Shown here piece after piece: positions 15,565 to 24,003 of a DNA stretch of 44,478 nucleotides. This DNA comes from Alphaproteobacteria bacterium (GTDB lineage Bacteria; Pseudomonadota; Alphaproteobacteria; ATCC43930; CGMCC-115725), in NCBI GenBank assembly GCA_019240125.1, contig JAFAYW010000006.1:1-44478 (forward strand), in the 5' to 3' direction. The first letter of the stretch is position 1. Each line of letters opens with the position of its first letter. Position numbers and translations under genes: made by a program. The notes beneath the pieces are model-generated. The model made no database searches, was not told where the DNA came from, and worked only from the letters and a program-made list of their open reading frames with translations.

Positions 15565-16960
15565 CGAGCGGCAGGCCACGGCAGCGGCACTACGCGAACT
15601 CAGCGCCTGGGTTGCCAACACGGACACCGCCAAAATTCCCGATGCGGTATTGGCGCGCGGGGCACAGGTGTTGGCCGACGATCTTGCTGTGATCATCGGG
15701 GCGCGCGCCGAGCCGCAGGTGACGCGGTTTCACGAGCGCGTCCTGCAGCGCGCCGCATCACCCGAGGCGACGGTATTCCGCGGTGGGCGGGGACGCACCG
15801 ACCGGCTTTCCGCCGCCGTCGCCAACGGTGTCGCGGCCGATTGGCTGGAACTCGACGAGGGGTATCGCATAACCTCGTGCCACGCCGGCCTCTATGTCGT
15901 GCCGGCATTGCTCGCCGAGGCGGAGGCGACCAACCTGCCGCTTGCCGCGATGCTGCGGGCGTTAGTGCTCGGCTACGAGGTCGCGACGCGGCTGGCGCGC
16001 GCCTGGGTCGATCCGACCGGGGCGCAGCATTCGCATGCCCGCTACAGCGCGCCGGGCGCGGCGGCGGCGATCGGCGCGGCACGCCGTCTTACAGGGGATG
16101 AGATGCTGGCGGCGCTCGGCAATGCGGTGACGCTGGTCTGCGCCGGGCCGCGCAAGCACCTCGTCGATGGTGCATTGGTGCGCAATGTGTGGCCGGCGGT
16201 TGGCGCCTGGTCGGGCATGATGAGCGTGGAATGGGCGCAATGCGGCATCGGCGGCATCGCCGAGAGCGCTTATGACGCGTATTCGACCCTGCTCGGCTAT
16301 CAAGTGGATCCCGCGGTGCTGACGCATGGTCTCGGCGAAAGCTGGGCCGTGCTCGATGGCTATACCAAGCTCTACGCCTGCTGCCAGCACCTGCACTCGA
16401 CGGTTGAGGCCGCGCTGGAATTGCGCTCTGCCATCCTGGAGCGCGGTGGGCTCGACCGGGTCGACGCGATCGAGGTCGAAACCCACGATTTCGCGATGAA
16501 GCTGGTAAATCCCAGCCCCGATACGATCCTTGCCGGCAAATTCTCATTACCGCATGCCGTCGCGACGACACTCGTCACCGCCACGGCCGGCGCTGATGCC
16601 TTTGCCACCGCGCAACTCGACCAACCCGTGATCGCCGCCTTGCGCCAGCGCGTGCGGATGGCGCCCTACCAGCCGCCCCAAGCGCCGCCCAACGACCGGC
16701 CCTCGCGCATTACGGTGCGGTTTGTCGATGGCAAGCGGGTCACCGGCGAATGCCTCAGCGCGCGCGGCGGCTCGGATCGCCCGTTCGGCCGCCCCGAACT
16801 ACTCGCCAAGCTCGCAGAGCTGACGGCCGGGATTTATCCCGCGGCGCCGGCGGTTTTGGAGTCGCTGATCGATCTCGCGCCGCGCCGCAAGCATCAGGGT
16901 TGGGCCGACATCGTCGGTGACATCTGCGGTGCCGCCACGGCACGTGCGGCGGCCGAGTGA
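15557..16960 (+). CDS. MmgE/PrpD family protein
   Basis: A 467-residue protein of the MmgE/PrpD family, whose characterised members include 2-methylcitrate dehydratase, cis-aconitate decarboxylase and iminodisuccinate epimerase. Recognisable regions are DDLAVIIGARAEPQV near the N-terminus, ANGVAADWLELDEGYRITSCHAG (about 93-115), VPALLAEAEATNLPL, LGYEVATRLARAW and YTKLYACCQHLHSTVEAAL (about 275-293). The usual long helical domain followed by the small alpha/beta domain fits the length. The ATG overlaps the deacetylase stop by 8 bases, so the two are coupled. Given the amide-hydrolase neighbour, a lyase or epimerase of a dicarboxylate-type intermediate is plausible. Confidence 0.9.
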   Translation: MTDERQATAAALRELSAWVANTDTAKIPDAVLARGAQVLADDLAVIIGARAEPQVTRFHERVLQRAASPEATVFRGGRGRTDRLSAAVANGVAADWLELDEGYRITSCHAGLYVVPALLAEAEATNLPLAAMLRALVLGYEVATRLARAWVDPTGAQHSHARYSAPGAAAAIGAARRLTGDEMLAALGNAVTLVCAGPRKHLVDGALVRNVWPAVGAWSGMMSVEWAQCGIGGIAESAYDAYSTLLGYQVDPAVLTHGLGESWAVLDGYTKLYACCQHLHSTVEAALELRSAILERGGLDRVDAIEVETHDFAMKLVNPSPDTILAGKFSLPHAVATTLVTATAGADAFATAQLDQPVIAALRQRVRMAPYQPPQAPPNDRPSRITVRFVDGKRVTGECLSARGGSDRPFGRPELLAKLAELTAGIYPAAPAVLESLIDLAPRRKHQGWADIVGDICGAATARAAAE

Positions 16961-16967
16961 GGACGCC

Positions 16968-17939
16968 ATGATCCGTCACCGCTTTCTTTTCGCGCTACTG
17001 GCGCTGTGCTGCTCGGCGGCCGTGGCGGCGGCCGAGGATTACCCCAATCACCAGATCAGGATGCTGGTGCCCTATCCGCCGGGCGGGGGTGCCGATTTCA
17101 TCGCGCGGCTGCTTGGCCCCGAACTGTCGACCCGGCTGAAGCAGCCGGTCGTAGTCGAAAACCACGCCGGCGCCAATGGCGCCATCGCTAATGACCTGCT
17201 CATCAAGGCCGACCCCGACGGATACACACTGCTGCTCGGTACCGCCGGATCGGTGGTGATCGCGCCGCTGCTCTATGGCCAGGACCGCGCCGGCTTCAGG
17301 AGCCTGGACGATTTCGTGCCGGTGTCCTTGATCGCGTCGAGCCCCTTCGCGGTCGCTGTAAATCCAAACCTGCCGGCGCATACGCTGGCGGAACTTGTCG
17401 AGCTAGCCAAATCGAAGCCGGGCCAGTTGAATTACGGCAGCTCCGGGATCGGCGGCTCGCCGCAACTGGCAACCGAATTGTTCAAGAGCATGGCCGGTAT
17501 CGACATGACCCACATCGCCTATAAGGGCCTGTCGCCGGCATTGGTCGATCTGATGGGCGGCCAGATCGATGTCGCATTCGCCGATATCGGGCTGGTGCTG
17601 CCCTTCGTCAAAAGCGGCAAGCTGCGGGTACTCGCCGTCACCGGCGAGATGCGTGCCAGTTCGATGCCCGATGTGCCGACGGTCGCCGAGCAAGGCTATC
17701 CGGGCTATTCGGCCAATACCTGGTACGGCCTTTACGCCCCGGGCAAGACGCCGGCCAATGTTGTTGGCAGGCTGAACAAGGAGGCCAACGATGCGCTCGC
17801 CAATGACAGCGTAAAGCATCGTCTCGCGGCGCAGGGTCTCGACCCGGCCGGCGACACAGCAGCCCAATTCATTACATACATGCATGACGAGTCGGCCAAA
17901 TGGGGCGGCATCATCCAGAAGGCCGGCGTTCACGAGTGA
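16968..17939 (+). CDS. Bug-family solute receptor (TctC-like), second copy
   Basis: A 323-residue periplasmic receptor. The signal peptide (residues 1-22, ending VAAA before EDYPNHQIRMLVPYPPGGGADF) is clear. Family blocks include VVENHAGANGAIANDLLIKADPDG, SLIASSPFAVAVN, AYKGLSPALVDLMGGQIDVAFAD and WYGLYAPGKTPANVVGRLNKEA (each within about 25 residues). Its ATG is 7 bp after the MmgE/PrpD stop. It is clearly diverged from the first Bug receptor, so it may present a different ligand to the same TctBA permease or to one elsewhere. It closes the rightward arm of the divergon. Confidence 0.92.
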   Translation: MIRHRFLFALLALCCSAAVAAAEDYPNHQIRMLVPYPPGGGADFIARLLGPELSTRLKQPVVVENHAGANGAIANDLLIKADPDGYTLLLGTAGSVVIAPLLYGQDRAGFRSLDDFVPVSLIASSPFAVAVNPNLPAHTLAELVELAKSKPGQLNYGSSGIGGSPQLATELFKSMAGIDMTHIAYKGLSPALVDLMGGQIDVAFADIGLVLPFVKSGKLRVLAVTGEMRASSMPDVPTVAEQGYPGYSANTWYGLYAPGKTPANVVGRLNKEANDALANDSVKHRLAAQGLDPAGDTAAQFITYMHDESAKWGGIIQKAGVHE

Positions 17940-17993
17940 TGCCCGCAATGCGCTGCGAGACGCGCTGGAGGCGTGTGACAGCGTGCCGGAGGA

Positions 17994-18008
17994 CCGATAC
18001 CCTATCGG
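17994..18008. terminator. Short hairpin between convergent genes
   Basis: CCGATA (17994-17999), a CCC loop and TATCGG (18003-18008) form a perfect 6-bp stem between the convergent Bug receptor and RutA-like genes. There is no U-run, so terminator function is only suggested by position. Confidence 0.3.
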
Positions 18009-18032
18009 GTTCGAGAGAGCGGAATTGTCCGG

Positions 18033-19136
18033 TTACCCCGCGGCGGCACGATCGACCTGCGACGTCGAGATGTGCTGGCGGCACCGCATCAAGGGCTGGA
18101 TGCGGCTGCCGTAATCCTCCATGCCTTGGATAAAATCGTCAAAGGTCAGCATGATGCCTTTGACGCCGGGCATGGTGGCCGCCTCGTCGAGCATCGCGGC
18201 CACACGCGCGTACGAGCCGACCAGCGTTCCCATGTTGAAGTTGATCGGCAATTCCGCGCGCTGAATCGCGCTCGCCATCGAAGTGTCGGAGGGCGCGGTA
18301 TCTTCCGCCGCCTTCCCGAGCAGATGGGCGAGGGCGTCCCGGTCGGCACCGGCATTGTACGACTCCCACTTCGCCATCGCAGCGGCATCGGTTTCGTCGG
18401 CGATGATCATGTAAAGCATATAGCTGCCGACATCGCGGCCGGCTTTCTGCGCGTGCGCCAGCATGCGGGCGGGCACTGAGGCTGCTTTGGTCGGCTCATT
18501 GACACCCTCGCCGAGAGCGAAATTGAAGTCGCAGTAGCGCGCCGCGAACTCCATCCCGCGATCGCTTTGCCCGGCCGCCACCAGCTTGATGGGTTCGGCT
18601 GGCCGCGGGCTCAGCTTACAGGCATCCATCTGGAAAAACTCGCCCTTGAGGTCGCTGTGTCCGCTCGTCCACAGCTCCTGCATGATGCGCACATATTCAG
18701 TGCTGTAGTCATACCGCTTGCCGAAATGGTCATCGCCGGGCCACAGCCCCATCTGGCTGTATTCGATCTTGTGCCAGCCAGAGACGATGTTGACACCAAA
18801 CCTCCCGCCGGAAATATCGGCGATCGTGGCGGCCATTCTGGCGACGATGGCGGGCGGTATCGTCAACACCGCGGTCGAGGCATAGAGCCTGATGCGGCGG
18901 GTGATCGAGGCCAACCCGGCCATCAACGTGAAACTCTCCAAACCGTGGTCCCAGAACTCGGTCTTACCCCCGAACCCGTGCAACTTGATCATCGATAGGG
19001 CAAAGTCGAGCCCGTTTTGCTCGGCAAGTAGAACCACGCGTTTGTTGAGCTCGAAACTCGGCATGTATTGTGGTGACGTGGCCGAGATGATCCATCCATT
19101 ATTATTGATCGGAATGAAGACGCCGATATCCATCAT
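18033..19136 (-). CDS. rutA: Pyrimidine monooxygenase RutA homologue (LLM class)
   Basis: A 367-residue luciferase-like flavin monooxygenase closely resembling RutA, which opens the uracil ring at C4 using FMNH2 and O2. Matches include [130 protein letters not shown] and [21 protein letters not shown]. None of the usual rutB-F partners (isochorismatase-like, deaminase, hydrolase, malonic semialdehyde reductase, flavin reductase) lies in the window, so it is an orphan or a paralogue with another substrate. A GGAG site precedes the ATG. Confidence 0.92.
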   Translation of the reverse strand: MMDIGVFIPINNNGWIISATSPQYMPSFELNKRVVLLAEQNGLDFALSMIKLHGFGGKTEFWDHGLESFTLMAGLASITRRIRLYASTAVLTIPPAIVARMAATIADISGGRFGVNIVSGWHKIEYSQMGLWPGDDHFGKRYDYSTEYVRIMQELWTSGHSDLKGEFFQMDACKLSPRPAEPIKLVAAGQSDRGMEFAARYCDFNFALGEGVNEPTKAASVPARMLAHAQKAGRDVGSYMLYMIIADETDAAAMAKWESYNAGADRDALAHLLGKAAEDTAPSDTSMASAIQRAELPINFNMGTLVGSYARVAAMLDEAATMPGVKGIMLTFDDFIQGMEDYGSRIQPLMRCRQHISTSQVDRAAAG

Positions 19137-19210
19137 CAGCCAACTCCGCGAGTGTCACCACCCGCAGCAATAGCCGTGCCACCCTCAGCGACTGGCCTGT
19201 GTGGCGCTTG

Positions 19211-19486
19211 CTACTTGCGCCGCCGCGTTCTCACGTGGAAGGCGGCGGGTTTGGTCGCGACCCAGGCAACGAATGTCCGGACGGCGTCGTGCTGCAACAG
19301 CGCCTCGATCGTGTTGTAGTGCTGCGCCAGTTCCTTTTCCGAGAAGGTGGCGTGGATCAGGGCGTGGCACATCCTGTGGAGGCGCACAGTTTCCTTTCCC
19401 TTCTTCGATTTCGGAACGAGATGATGGTCGTTGAACGTGCCATCCAGTAACGGTCGTCCGCAAAGCGGGCAAAGCGACCCAGCCAA
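19211..19486 (-). CDS. HNH endonuclease family protein
   Basis: A 91-residue protein with a zinc-binding CPLCG near the N-terminus and the HNH core NDHHLVPKSKKG followed by LHRMCHALIHATFSEKELA. Length and layout fit small stand-alone HNH proteins common in proteobacteria, whose substrate is unknown; restriction of modified DNA and RNA processing are both possible. The start is a TTG at 19486 preceded by AAAGGG. It is not inside an obvious mobile element or defence island. It lies divergent to the serine hydrolase gene, with a 168-bp gap holding no feature I can support. Confidence 0.85.
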   Translation of the reverse strand: MAGSLCPLCGRPLLDGTFNDHHLVPKSKKGKETVRLHRMCHALIHATFSEKELAQHYNTIEALLQHDAVRTFVAWVATKPAAFHVRTRRRK

Positions 19487-19654
19487 ACCCCAGCCCTTTC
19501 GGCGGCAAATATCCGCGGCTGCGTGAACCTAGGCACGCCGGTCGCTTAAAAGAACCCACTATTTGCGTCAAGGCGGGCTTGCACCGCATCGCGCAATTGC
19601 CGTGCGCGCGCGAAAGCGCCACCCTGGCGAAACCATCGCGGAAGGAGAGGGCGA

Positions 19655-21127
19655 ATGCGCGATCAGCGGGAAGCGCCATTACCGGTTGAACCTTACTTTG
19701 ACCGCACGCCGCAGCCATTCGGCGATTTTCCGCCGGATCCGCTGGTCTATGAGGCCTCGCCGCGTGCCCTGCGCCAGCGCACCGTCAACTTCGCCGCCAA
19801 GCGCCTGACCGATATGCGCTATGTCAGCGGCCTCGACCGCGCGACCGCCGAGCGTCACTTCCGCTGGCGTCCGGCGGTCGCGCCGGGTGGCCTCCAGTTT
19901 CGCGCGGCACCGGACGGGCAGGAGGAACTCACGGCAGCCCACCAGCGCGGCGACATCACGATCGAGATGAACGATGCCGATCGCCGCGTCACCGTCCGCT
20001 GGCATGATGCCGGCTTTGGCGAGCCGGTCGTCGCGGGCGCACTGGCACGGCCGGGATATGGCAGCATCGTGCTGGGATCGCAAAGCGGGCCGCAGTTCGA
20101 TCCGCAGCCCATATCGCGCCGCGCGGCCGCTCCGGGCCGAGCCTGGCCGCTCGGCGATGCCGTCGAACCGCCACCACCGCCGCCCGCCGCAGTTGCCTCT
20201 GCGCTGGATGCGTTCTTCACCAGCTCAGCCGGTGCCTATGGCGTCTTGATCGCCACGCCCGAGCGCGTGCTGTGCGAGCGCTACAGCGTGTTCGGCTCAC
20301 CGGAACGGGTAACCCCGAGCTGGTCGATGACCAAGGCGATCACCTGCACCGTGATCGGCCGCCTTGTCCAGGAGGGGTGGCTTGGCTCGGTCTATGACGC
20401 GGCGCCAGCACCGCTGTGGCGCGACCCGCGCTCGATCCACCATCTGATCACAACCGACCATCTGTTGCGCATGCGCTCCGGGCTGGGTTTTCCGGTGTCG
20501 CATGGCGACGGCAACGTGACGCTCGGCTTCGAGAACAGCGCGGTCTACCAGGATGCCGGCGACGCGTTCGAGGCAGCGCAACGCTCGATTGTCGCGACTG
20601 TCCCCGGCGCGGTCTACCGCTACATCAATAGCGGCCTCAACGTGCTGGGTTCGATTATCCGGGACCGCATCGAAACACGCGGCTTGCCATATTGCGAGAC
20701 GCTATATGGGCTGCTGATCGACCGGCTGGGCATGGCGAGCTATCAGCACTCGGCCGACATCGCCGGCAACCTGATCGCCTCGGGCGCCGGCTTCGCGACG
20801 CTGCGCGATTACGCCAAGCTCGGCGTGCTCTACCTGCAGAACGGGCTGTGGGACGGCGAGCCGCTATTGCCGCCGGGCTGGGCGGATTACGCGCTGACCG
20901 CGACCCATACCGGCACCAGCTACGCCGCTTGTTTCCGTACCAACACCGACCGGCTCTTCCCCGACCTGCCGCCGGATACGGCCTGGGCGTCGGGCGCGTC
21001 CGATCAGCGTATCTTTATCCTGCGCCGGCATCGCCTCGCTGTCGCGGTCAGCAACGAAACCGATCACAAGATGGATCTGGCGGCGCTCAATCGGCTTATC
21101 GCCGCCGCCATTTCGCACTGGGCCTAG
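19655..21127 (+). CDS. Beta-lactamase-fold serine hydrolase
   Basis: A 490-residue class C-type penicillin-binding/beta-lactamase-fold hydrolase. An N-terminal region of about 165 residues of unclear function, ending in a polyproline linker (EPPPPPP), precedes the catalytic domain. The domain shows the SxxK motif SMTK (S224, K227), the YxN motif YINSGLN and the late RSAYxxR-like region SDQRIFILRRHRLAVAV. There is no signal peptide, so a cytoplasmic esterase or amidase is more likely than an antibiotic-hydrolysing enzyme. A GGAAGGAGAGG ribosome-binding site supports the start. The lactonase-like gene starts 47 bp downstream on the same strand. Confidence 0.9.
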   Translation: MRDQREAPLPVEPYFDRTPQPFGDFPPDPLVYEASPRALRQRTVNFAAKRLTDMRYVSGLDRATAERHFRWRPAVAPGGLQFRAAPDGQEELTAAHQRGDITIEMNDADRRVTVRWHDAGFGEPVVAGALARPGYGSIVLGSQSGPQFDPQPISRRAAAPGRAWPLGDAVEPPPPPPAAVASALDAFFTSSAGAYGVLIATPERVLCERYSVFGSPERVTPSWSMTKAITCTVIGRLVQEGWLGSVYDAAPAPLWRDPRSIHHLITTDHLLRMRSGLGFPVSHGDGNVTLGFENSAVYQDAGDAFEAAQRSIVATVPGAVYRYINSGLNVLGSIIRDRIETRGLPYCETLYGLLIDRLGMASYQHSADIAGNLIASGAGFATLRDYAKLGVLYLQNGLWDGEPLLPPGWADYALTATHTGTSYAACFRTNTDRLFPDLPPDTAWASGASDQRIFILRRHRLAVAVSNETDHKMDLAALNRLIAAAISHWA

Positions 21128-21174
21128 CACGCGTCACCCGCATACCCGGTCAATCGCTCAAGCAGGAGCCCTCC

Positions 21175-22077
21175 ATGTCCGACAATTACCTACCCGACGT
21201 GCTCGAAACCACCGAGCCCGAGCGGCTCGCGACCGGCTTTATCTTCACCGAGGGGCCGCTCTGGCATCCCGATGATTTCTGGTACTTCGTTGATCTGCGC
21301 CGCAATCATCTGCATCGGTTGAAGCCCGGCCAGCAGCCGGAGCTGGTGCGGACCACGATCGGCGGCAACGGCACCACCTTCGACCTGCAGGGACGGCTGA
21401 TCGTGTGCGAGGGCGATGACCGTCGCGTTACCCGCATGGGGCCGGATGGCAAGGTCGAAACCCTCGTCGACAACTACCAGGGCGGCCGCTTCAACCGCCC
21501 GAACGACGTGATCTGTCACTCCAACGGCTGCCTCTATTTCACCGACCCCGACAAGCGGCGCCCCTATCTCGAACGCGAGATTCCCGGCCCGGAAGGCGAC
21601 AACAACCTGTGGGATGGCGCCGCCGTCTATCGCTACGCGCCCGATGGCAGTCTCAGCGTGCTGGCGCCTTGCGAATACCCGAACGGGCTGGCGCTCTCGC
21701 CGGATGAGAAGACGATGTATGTCGCCAATACCCGCTCGTCGAAATATATCCATGCGATCCGTCTCGACAGCGCGGGCAATATGCGCAGCCGCAGCATTTT
21801 CGCCGACCTCAACGAGGGTACCGAACCCGGCATCCCTGATGGGCTGAAGGTCGACACGCTGGGTCGGGTTTATTGCACCGGCCCGGGGGGCATCTGGGTC
21901 ATCGCGCCGGATGGCGAGCGGATCGGGGTCATCAGATTTCCGGAGCAGGCGGTCAATTTCGCCTTTGGCGGCCCGGACATGAAAACCCTGTTCTGCTGCG
22001 CCCATACCTCGGTCTACACACTGCGCGTCACGGTGCCGGGCAATCCGCACCCCTGGTACAAAGTGCGCGCAAAATAG
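21175..22077 (+). CDS. SMP-30/gluconolactonase/LRE family protein
   Basis: A 300-residue six-bladed beta-propeller of the SMP-30 family, which hydrolyses sugar lactones and related esters using a bound divalent metal. Motifs include ATGFIFTEGPLWHPDD (metal-ligand Glu), GGNGTTFDLQGRLIVCEGDDRRV, FNRPNDVICHSNGCLYFTDP (Asn/Asp ligands), CEYPNGLALSPDEKTMYVANT and IPDGLKVDTLGRVYCTGPGG (catalytic-type Asp). AGGAG precedes the ATG by 7 bases. It is the middle gene of a probable operon with the serine hydrolase upstream and the GST 35 bp downstream. The lactone substrate is not predictable. Confidence 0.93.
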   Translation: MSDNYLPDVLETTEPERLATGFIFTEGPLWHPDDFWYFVDLRRNHLHRLKPGQQPELVRTTIGGNGTTFDLQGRLIVCEGDDRRVTRMGPDGKVETLVDNYQGGRFNRPNDVICHSNGCLYFTDPDKRRPYLEREIPGPEGDNNLWDGAAVYRYAPDGSLSVLAPCEYPNGLALSPDEKTMYVANTRSSKYIHAIRLDSAGNMRSRSIFADLNEGTEPGIPDGLKVDTLGRVYCTGPGGIWVIAPDGERIGVIRFPEQAVNFAFGGPDMKTLFCCAHTSVYTLRVTVPGNPHPWYKVRAK

Positions 22078-22112
22078 CGCACCCGTGCCTGCGCCCTTCG
22101 AAAGGATAAGCG

Positions 22113-22742
22113 ATGCTGAAGCTCTATTACGCTCCGGGGACCTGCGCCCTGGCCACCCATATCGCGCTGGAGGAAGCTGATGCGTCCTACGAGGCGATGC
22201 GGCTCGATTTCGCCACACAAGGACAGCGAACCGCGGAATATTTAGCGGTCAATCCGAAAGGGCGCGTCCCGGCATTGGTGACAGACCAGGGCATCCTCAC
22301 CGAAACACCGGCGCTGCTGGTGTTTGTCGCGCAGAGCTTTCCGGCCGCCGAACTGGCGCCGCTGTCAAACCCGTTCCAGCTCGCCCAATTGCAGGAGTTC
22401 AACAGCTATCTGTGCGCCACCGTGCATGTCGCGCACGCGCATGGCCGCCGCGGTACCCGCTGGGTCGACGATGCCGGCGCGGTCGAGGCGATGAAGCGCA
22501 AAGTCCCGGCGACGATGACGGAATGCTATGAGCTGATCGAACGCAAGATGCTGAAAGGCCCATGGGTGATGGGCGAGCGGTACACGATCTGCGATCCCTA
22601 CCTGTTTACGATCTCGACGTGGCTCGAAGGCGACGGGGTCGACACCGGGAAACTGCCGCGTGTGGTCGAACACCGGCAGCGCATGCTGACGCGCCCGGCC
22701 GTCAAGAAGGCGGTCGCCGAGGAGGGAACGCAGCTCCCCTGA
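22113..22742 (+). CDS. Glutathione S-transferase family protein
   Basis: A 209-residue cytosolic protein with the N-terminal thioredoxin-like GST domain (MLKLYYAPGTCALATHIALEEA, VNPKGRVPALVTDQGILTETPALLVFV, including the cis-Pro VPAL and the ET...AL glutathione-binding turn) and a helical C-terminal domain (LKGPWVMGERYTICDPYLFTI with the conserved capping Asp). The CALATHIAL start resembles beta-class bacterial GSTs with a catalytic Cys/Ser. The function may be detoxification or a reductive step in catabolism. It is the last gene of the rightward operon and faces the CFA-like gene. Confidence 0.92.
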   Translation: MLKLYYAPGTCALATHIALEEADASYEAMRLDFATQGQRTAEYLAVNPKGRVPALVTDQGILTETPALLVFVAQSFPAAELAPLSNPFQLAQLQEFNSYLCATVHVAHAHGRRGTRWVDDAGAVEAMKRKVPATMTECYELIERKMLKGPWVMGERYTICDPYLFTISTWLEGDGVDTGKLPRVVEHRQRMLTRPAVKKAVAEEGTQLP

Positions 22743-22755
22743 CCGCCCGGTCAGG
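22738..22755. terminator. Palindrome between convergent GST and CFA genes
   Basis: CCTGACCG-CC-CGGTCAGG is a perfect palindrome overlapping the GST stop codon; as RNA it gives a 7-bp stem with a GCCC loop. It lies in the 34-bp gap between two converging genes, so it may terminate both. There is no U-run, so this is moderate-to-low confidence. Confidence 0.4.
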
Positions 22756-22776
22756 CGGCTGGTACTGACGCAGATC

Positions 22777-24003
22777 TCAGCCCGTCAGGACGTAGAAGGC
22801 CACGTCGAGGAGGCCGGTGCGGAAGCCGGCCTCGCAATAGGCGAGGTAGTATTGCCAGAGCCGCCGAAACGACGGCGGGAAGCCCAGCTGCTCGATTTCC
22901 GGCCAGGCCGCGAGAAAGCGTTGGCGCCATTCCGCCAGCGTAGCGGCATAGCTGGCGCCGAAAGGGATCGTTGAGACCGGCGTGAGTCCGGCCTGGCTGG
23001 CGTGATGCGTGATGAGATCCTTGGTCGGCAACAGGCCGCCGGGGAAGATATAGCGCTGGATAAAATCGACGCCCCGGCGGTAATTGTCGAAGCGCTCCTC
23101 GGCGATTGTGATGACCTGCAAGACTGCCCGACCGCCGGCGTTCAGCCGCTCGCGCAGGGTCGCGAAATAGACCGGCCAATACTGTTCGCCGACCGCTTCG
23201 AGCATCTCGATCGAGACGATGCGGTCGAACGTCCCGGTGCTGTCGCGATAATCCTCAAGCCGCGTCTCGACGCTCGGCGCGACACCGTGGGTCGCGGCGA
23301 GGGCTTGCGTGTGGGAGAATTGGCGTTGCGACAAGGTGAGGGCCGTCACTCGGGCGCCACCCGCCGCGAGCCGCGTCGCGAGCGACCCCCAGCCGCAGCC
23401 AATCTCCAGTACGCGTTCGCCGCCTTCGAGCTGAAGCAGCTCCATGATCCGCGCCTGCTTGACCAGCTGTGCCTCTTCGAGCGACTGCGCCGGATCGTCG
23501 AACAGCGCCGACGAATACGTCATGCTCCGGTCAAGCCACAGCCGATAGAAATCATCGCCCAGGTCGTAGTGGAAGGCGATGTTGCGCCGGCTGCCGGCTT
23601 TGGAGTTGCGGTTGCGCAGATGCAGCAGGCGGTTGAACGCGCGCAAGGGCACCCAGCCGAGGATCGCGCGTTCAAGGTAATCGCAATTCTTCGCCACCAC
23701 GGCGATCAGCGATGACAGGTCCGGAGTTGTCCACTCACCGGCCATGTAGGCTTCGGCAAAACCGACATCGCCGCCAATGATGACCCGGCGCAGCGCCCGC
23801 CAGCTATGCAGCACCAACAGCGCCTCCGGGCCATCCTGCAAGGCGCGGTGCTCGATCCGCTGCCCCGACGGGGTCACGACAGTGAGGCGCCCCGCATCGA
23901 TCCCGGACAACAGGCGCCGCAACAGCGGCGCGACGAGCCCGCGGCGCCGGCCGGGGCGGCCGCTGCCGAGAATGTCCGTGTTACCTTGGCTATCGAGCGA
24001 CAT
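22777..24003 (-). CDS. Cyclopropane-fatty-acyl-phospholipid synthase family methyltransferase
   Basis: A 408-residue SAM-dependent methyltransferase of the CFA/mycolic-acid family acting on unsaturated acyl chains at the membrane. SAM motif I is LEIGCGWGS (199-207). Active-site regions: NIAFHYDLGDDFYRLWLD, YSSALFDD (163-170), FDRIVSIEMLEAVGE and LQVITIAEERFDNYRRG. Compared with E. coli Cfa, the Cys139 position is Ser (S165) and the His266 position is Gln (Q297), while the Glu, the Ile and the late Tyr (YYLAYCEAGF) are kept. It is the last gene after DUF1365 (14-bp overlap) in an operon with the FAD protein. The product may be a cyclopropane, methyl-branched or furan-precursor lipid. Confidence 0.92.
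   Translation of the reverse strand: MSLDSQGNTDILGSGRPGRRRGLVAPLLRRLLSGIDAGRLTVVTPSGQRIEHRALQDGPEALLVLHSWRALRRVIIGGDVGFAEAYMAGEWTTPDLSSLIAVVAKNCDYLERAILGWVPLRAFNRLLHLRNRNSKAGSRRNIAFHYDLGDDFYRLWLDRSMTYSSALFDDPAQSLEEAQLVKQARIMELLQLEGGERVLEIGCGWGSLATRLAAGGARVTALTLSQRQFSHTQALAATHGVAPSVETRLEDYRDSTGTFDRIVSIEMLEAVGEQYWPVYFATLRERLNAGGRAVLQVITIAEERFDNYRRGVDFIQRYIFPGGLLPTKDLITHHASQAGLTPVSTIPFGASYAATLAEWRQRFLAAWPEIEQLGFPPSFRRLWQYYLAYCEAGFRTGLLDVAFYVLTG

Noticed and set aside
19655..21127. Antibiotic-resistance class C beta-lactamase
   Set aside because: SxxK and YxN are present, but there is no signal peptide, a long unrelated N-terminal region exists, and the context is metabolic; generic serine hydrolase preferred.
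21190..22218. 342-residue minus-strand open frame
   Set aside because: Antisense to the SMP-30 gene; composition typical of a mirrored high-GC frame and no recognisable motif.
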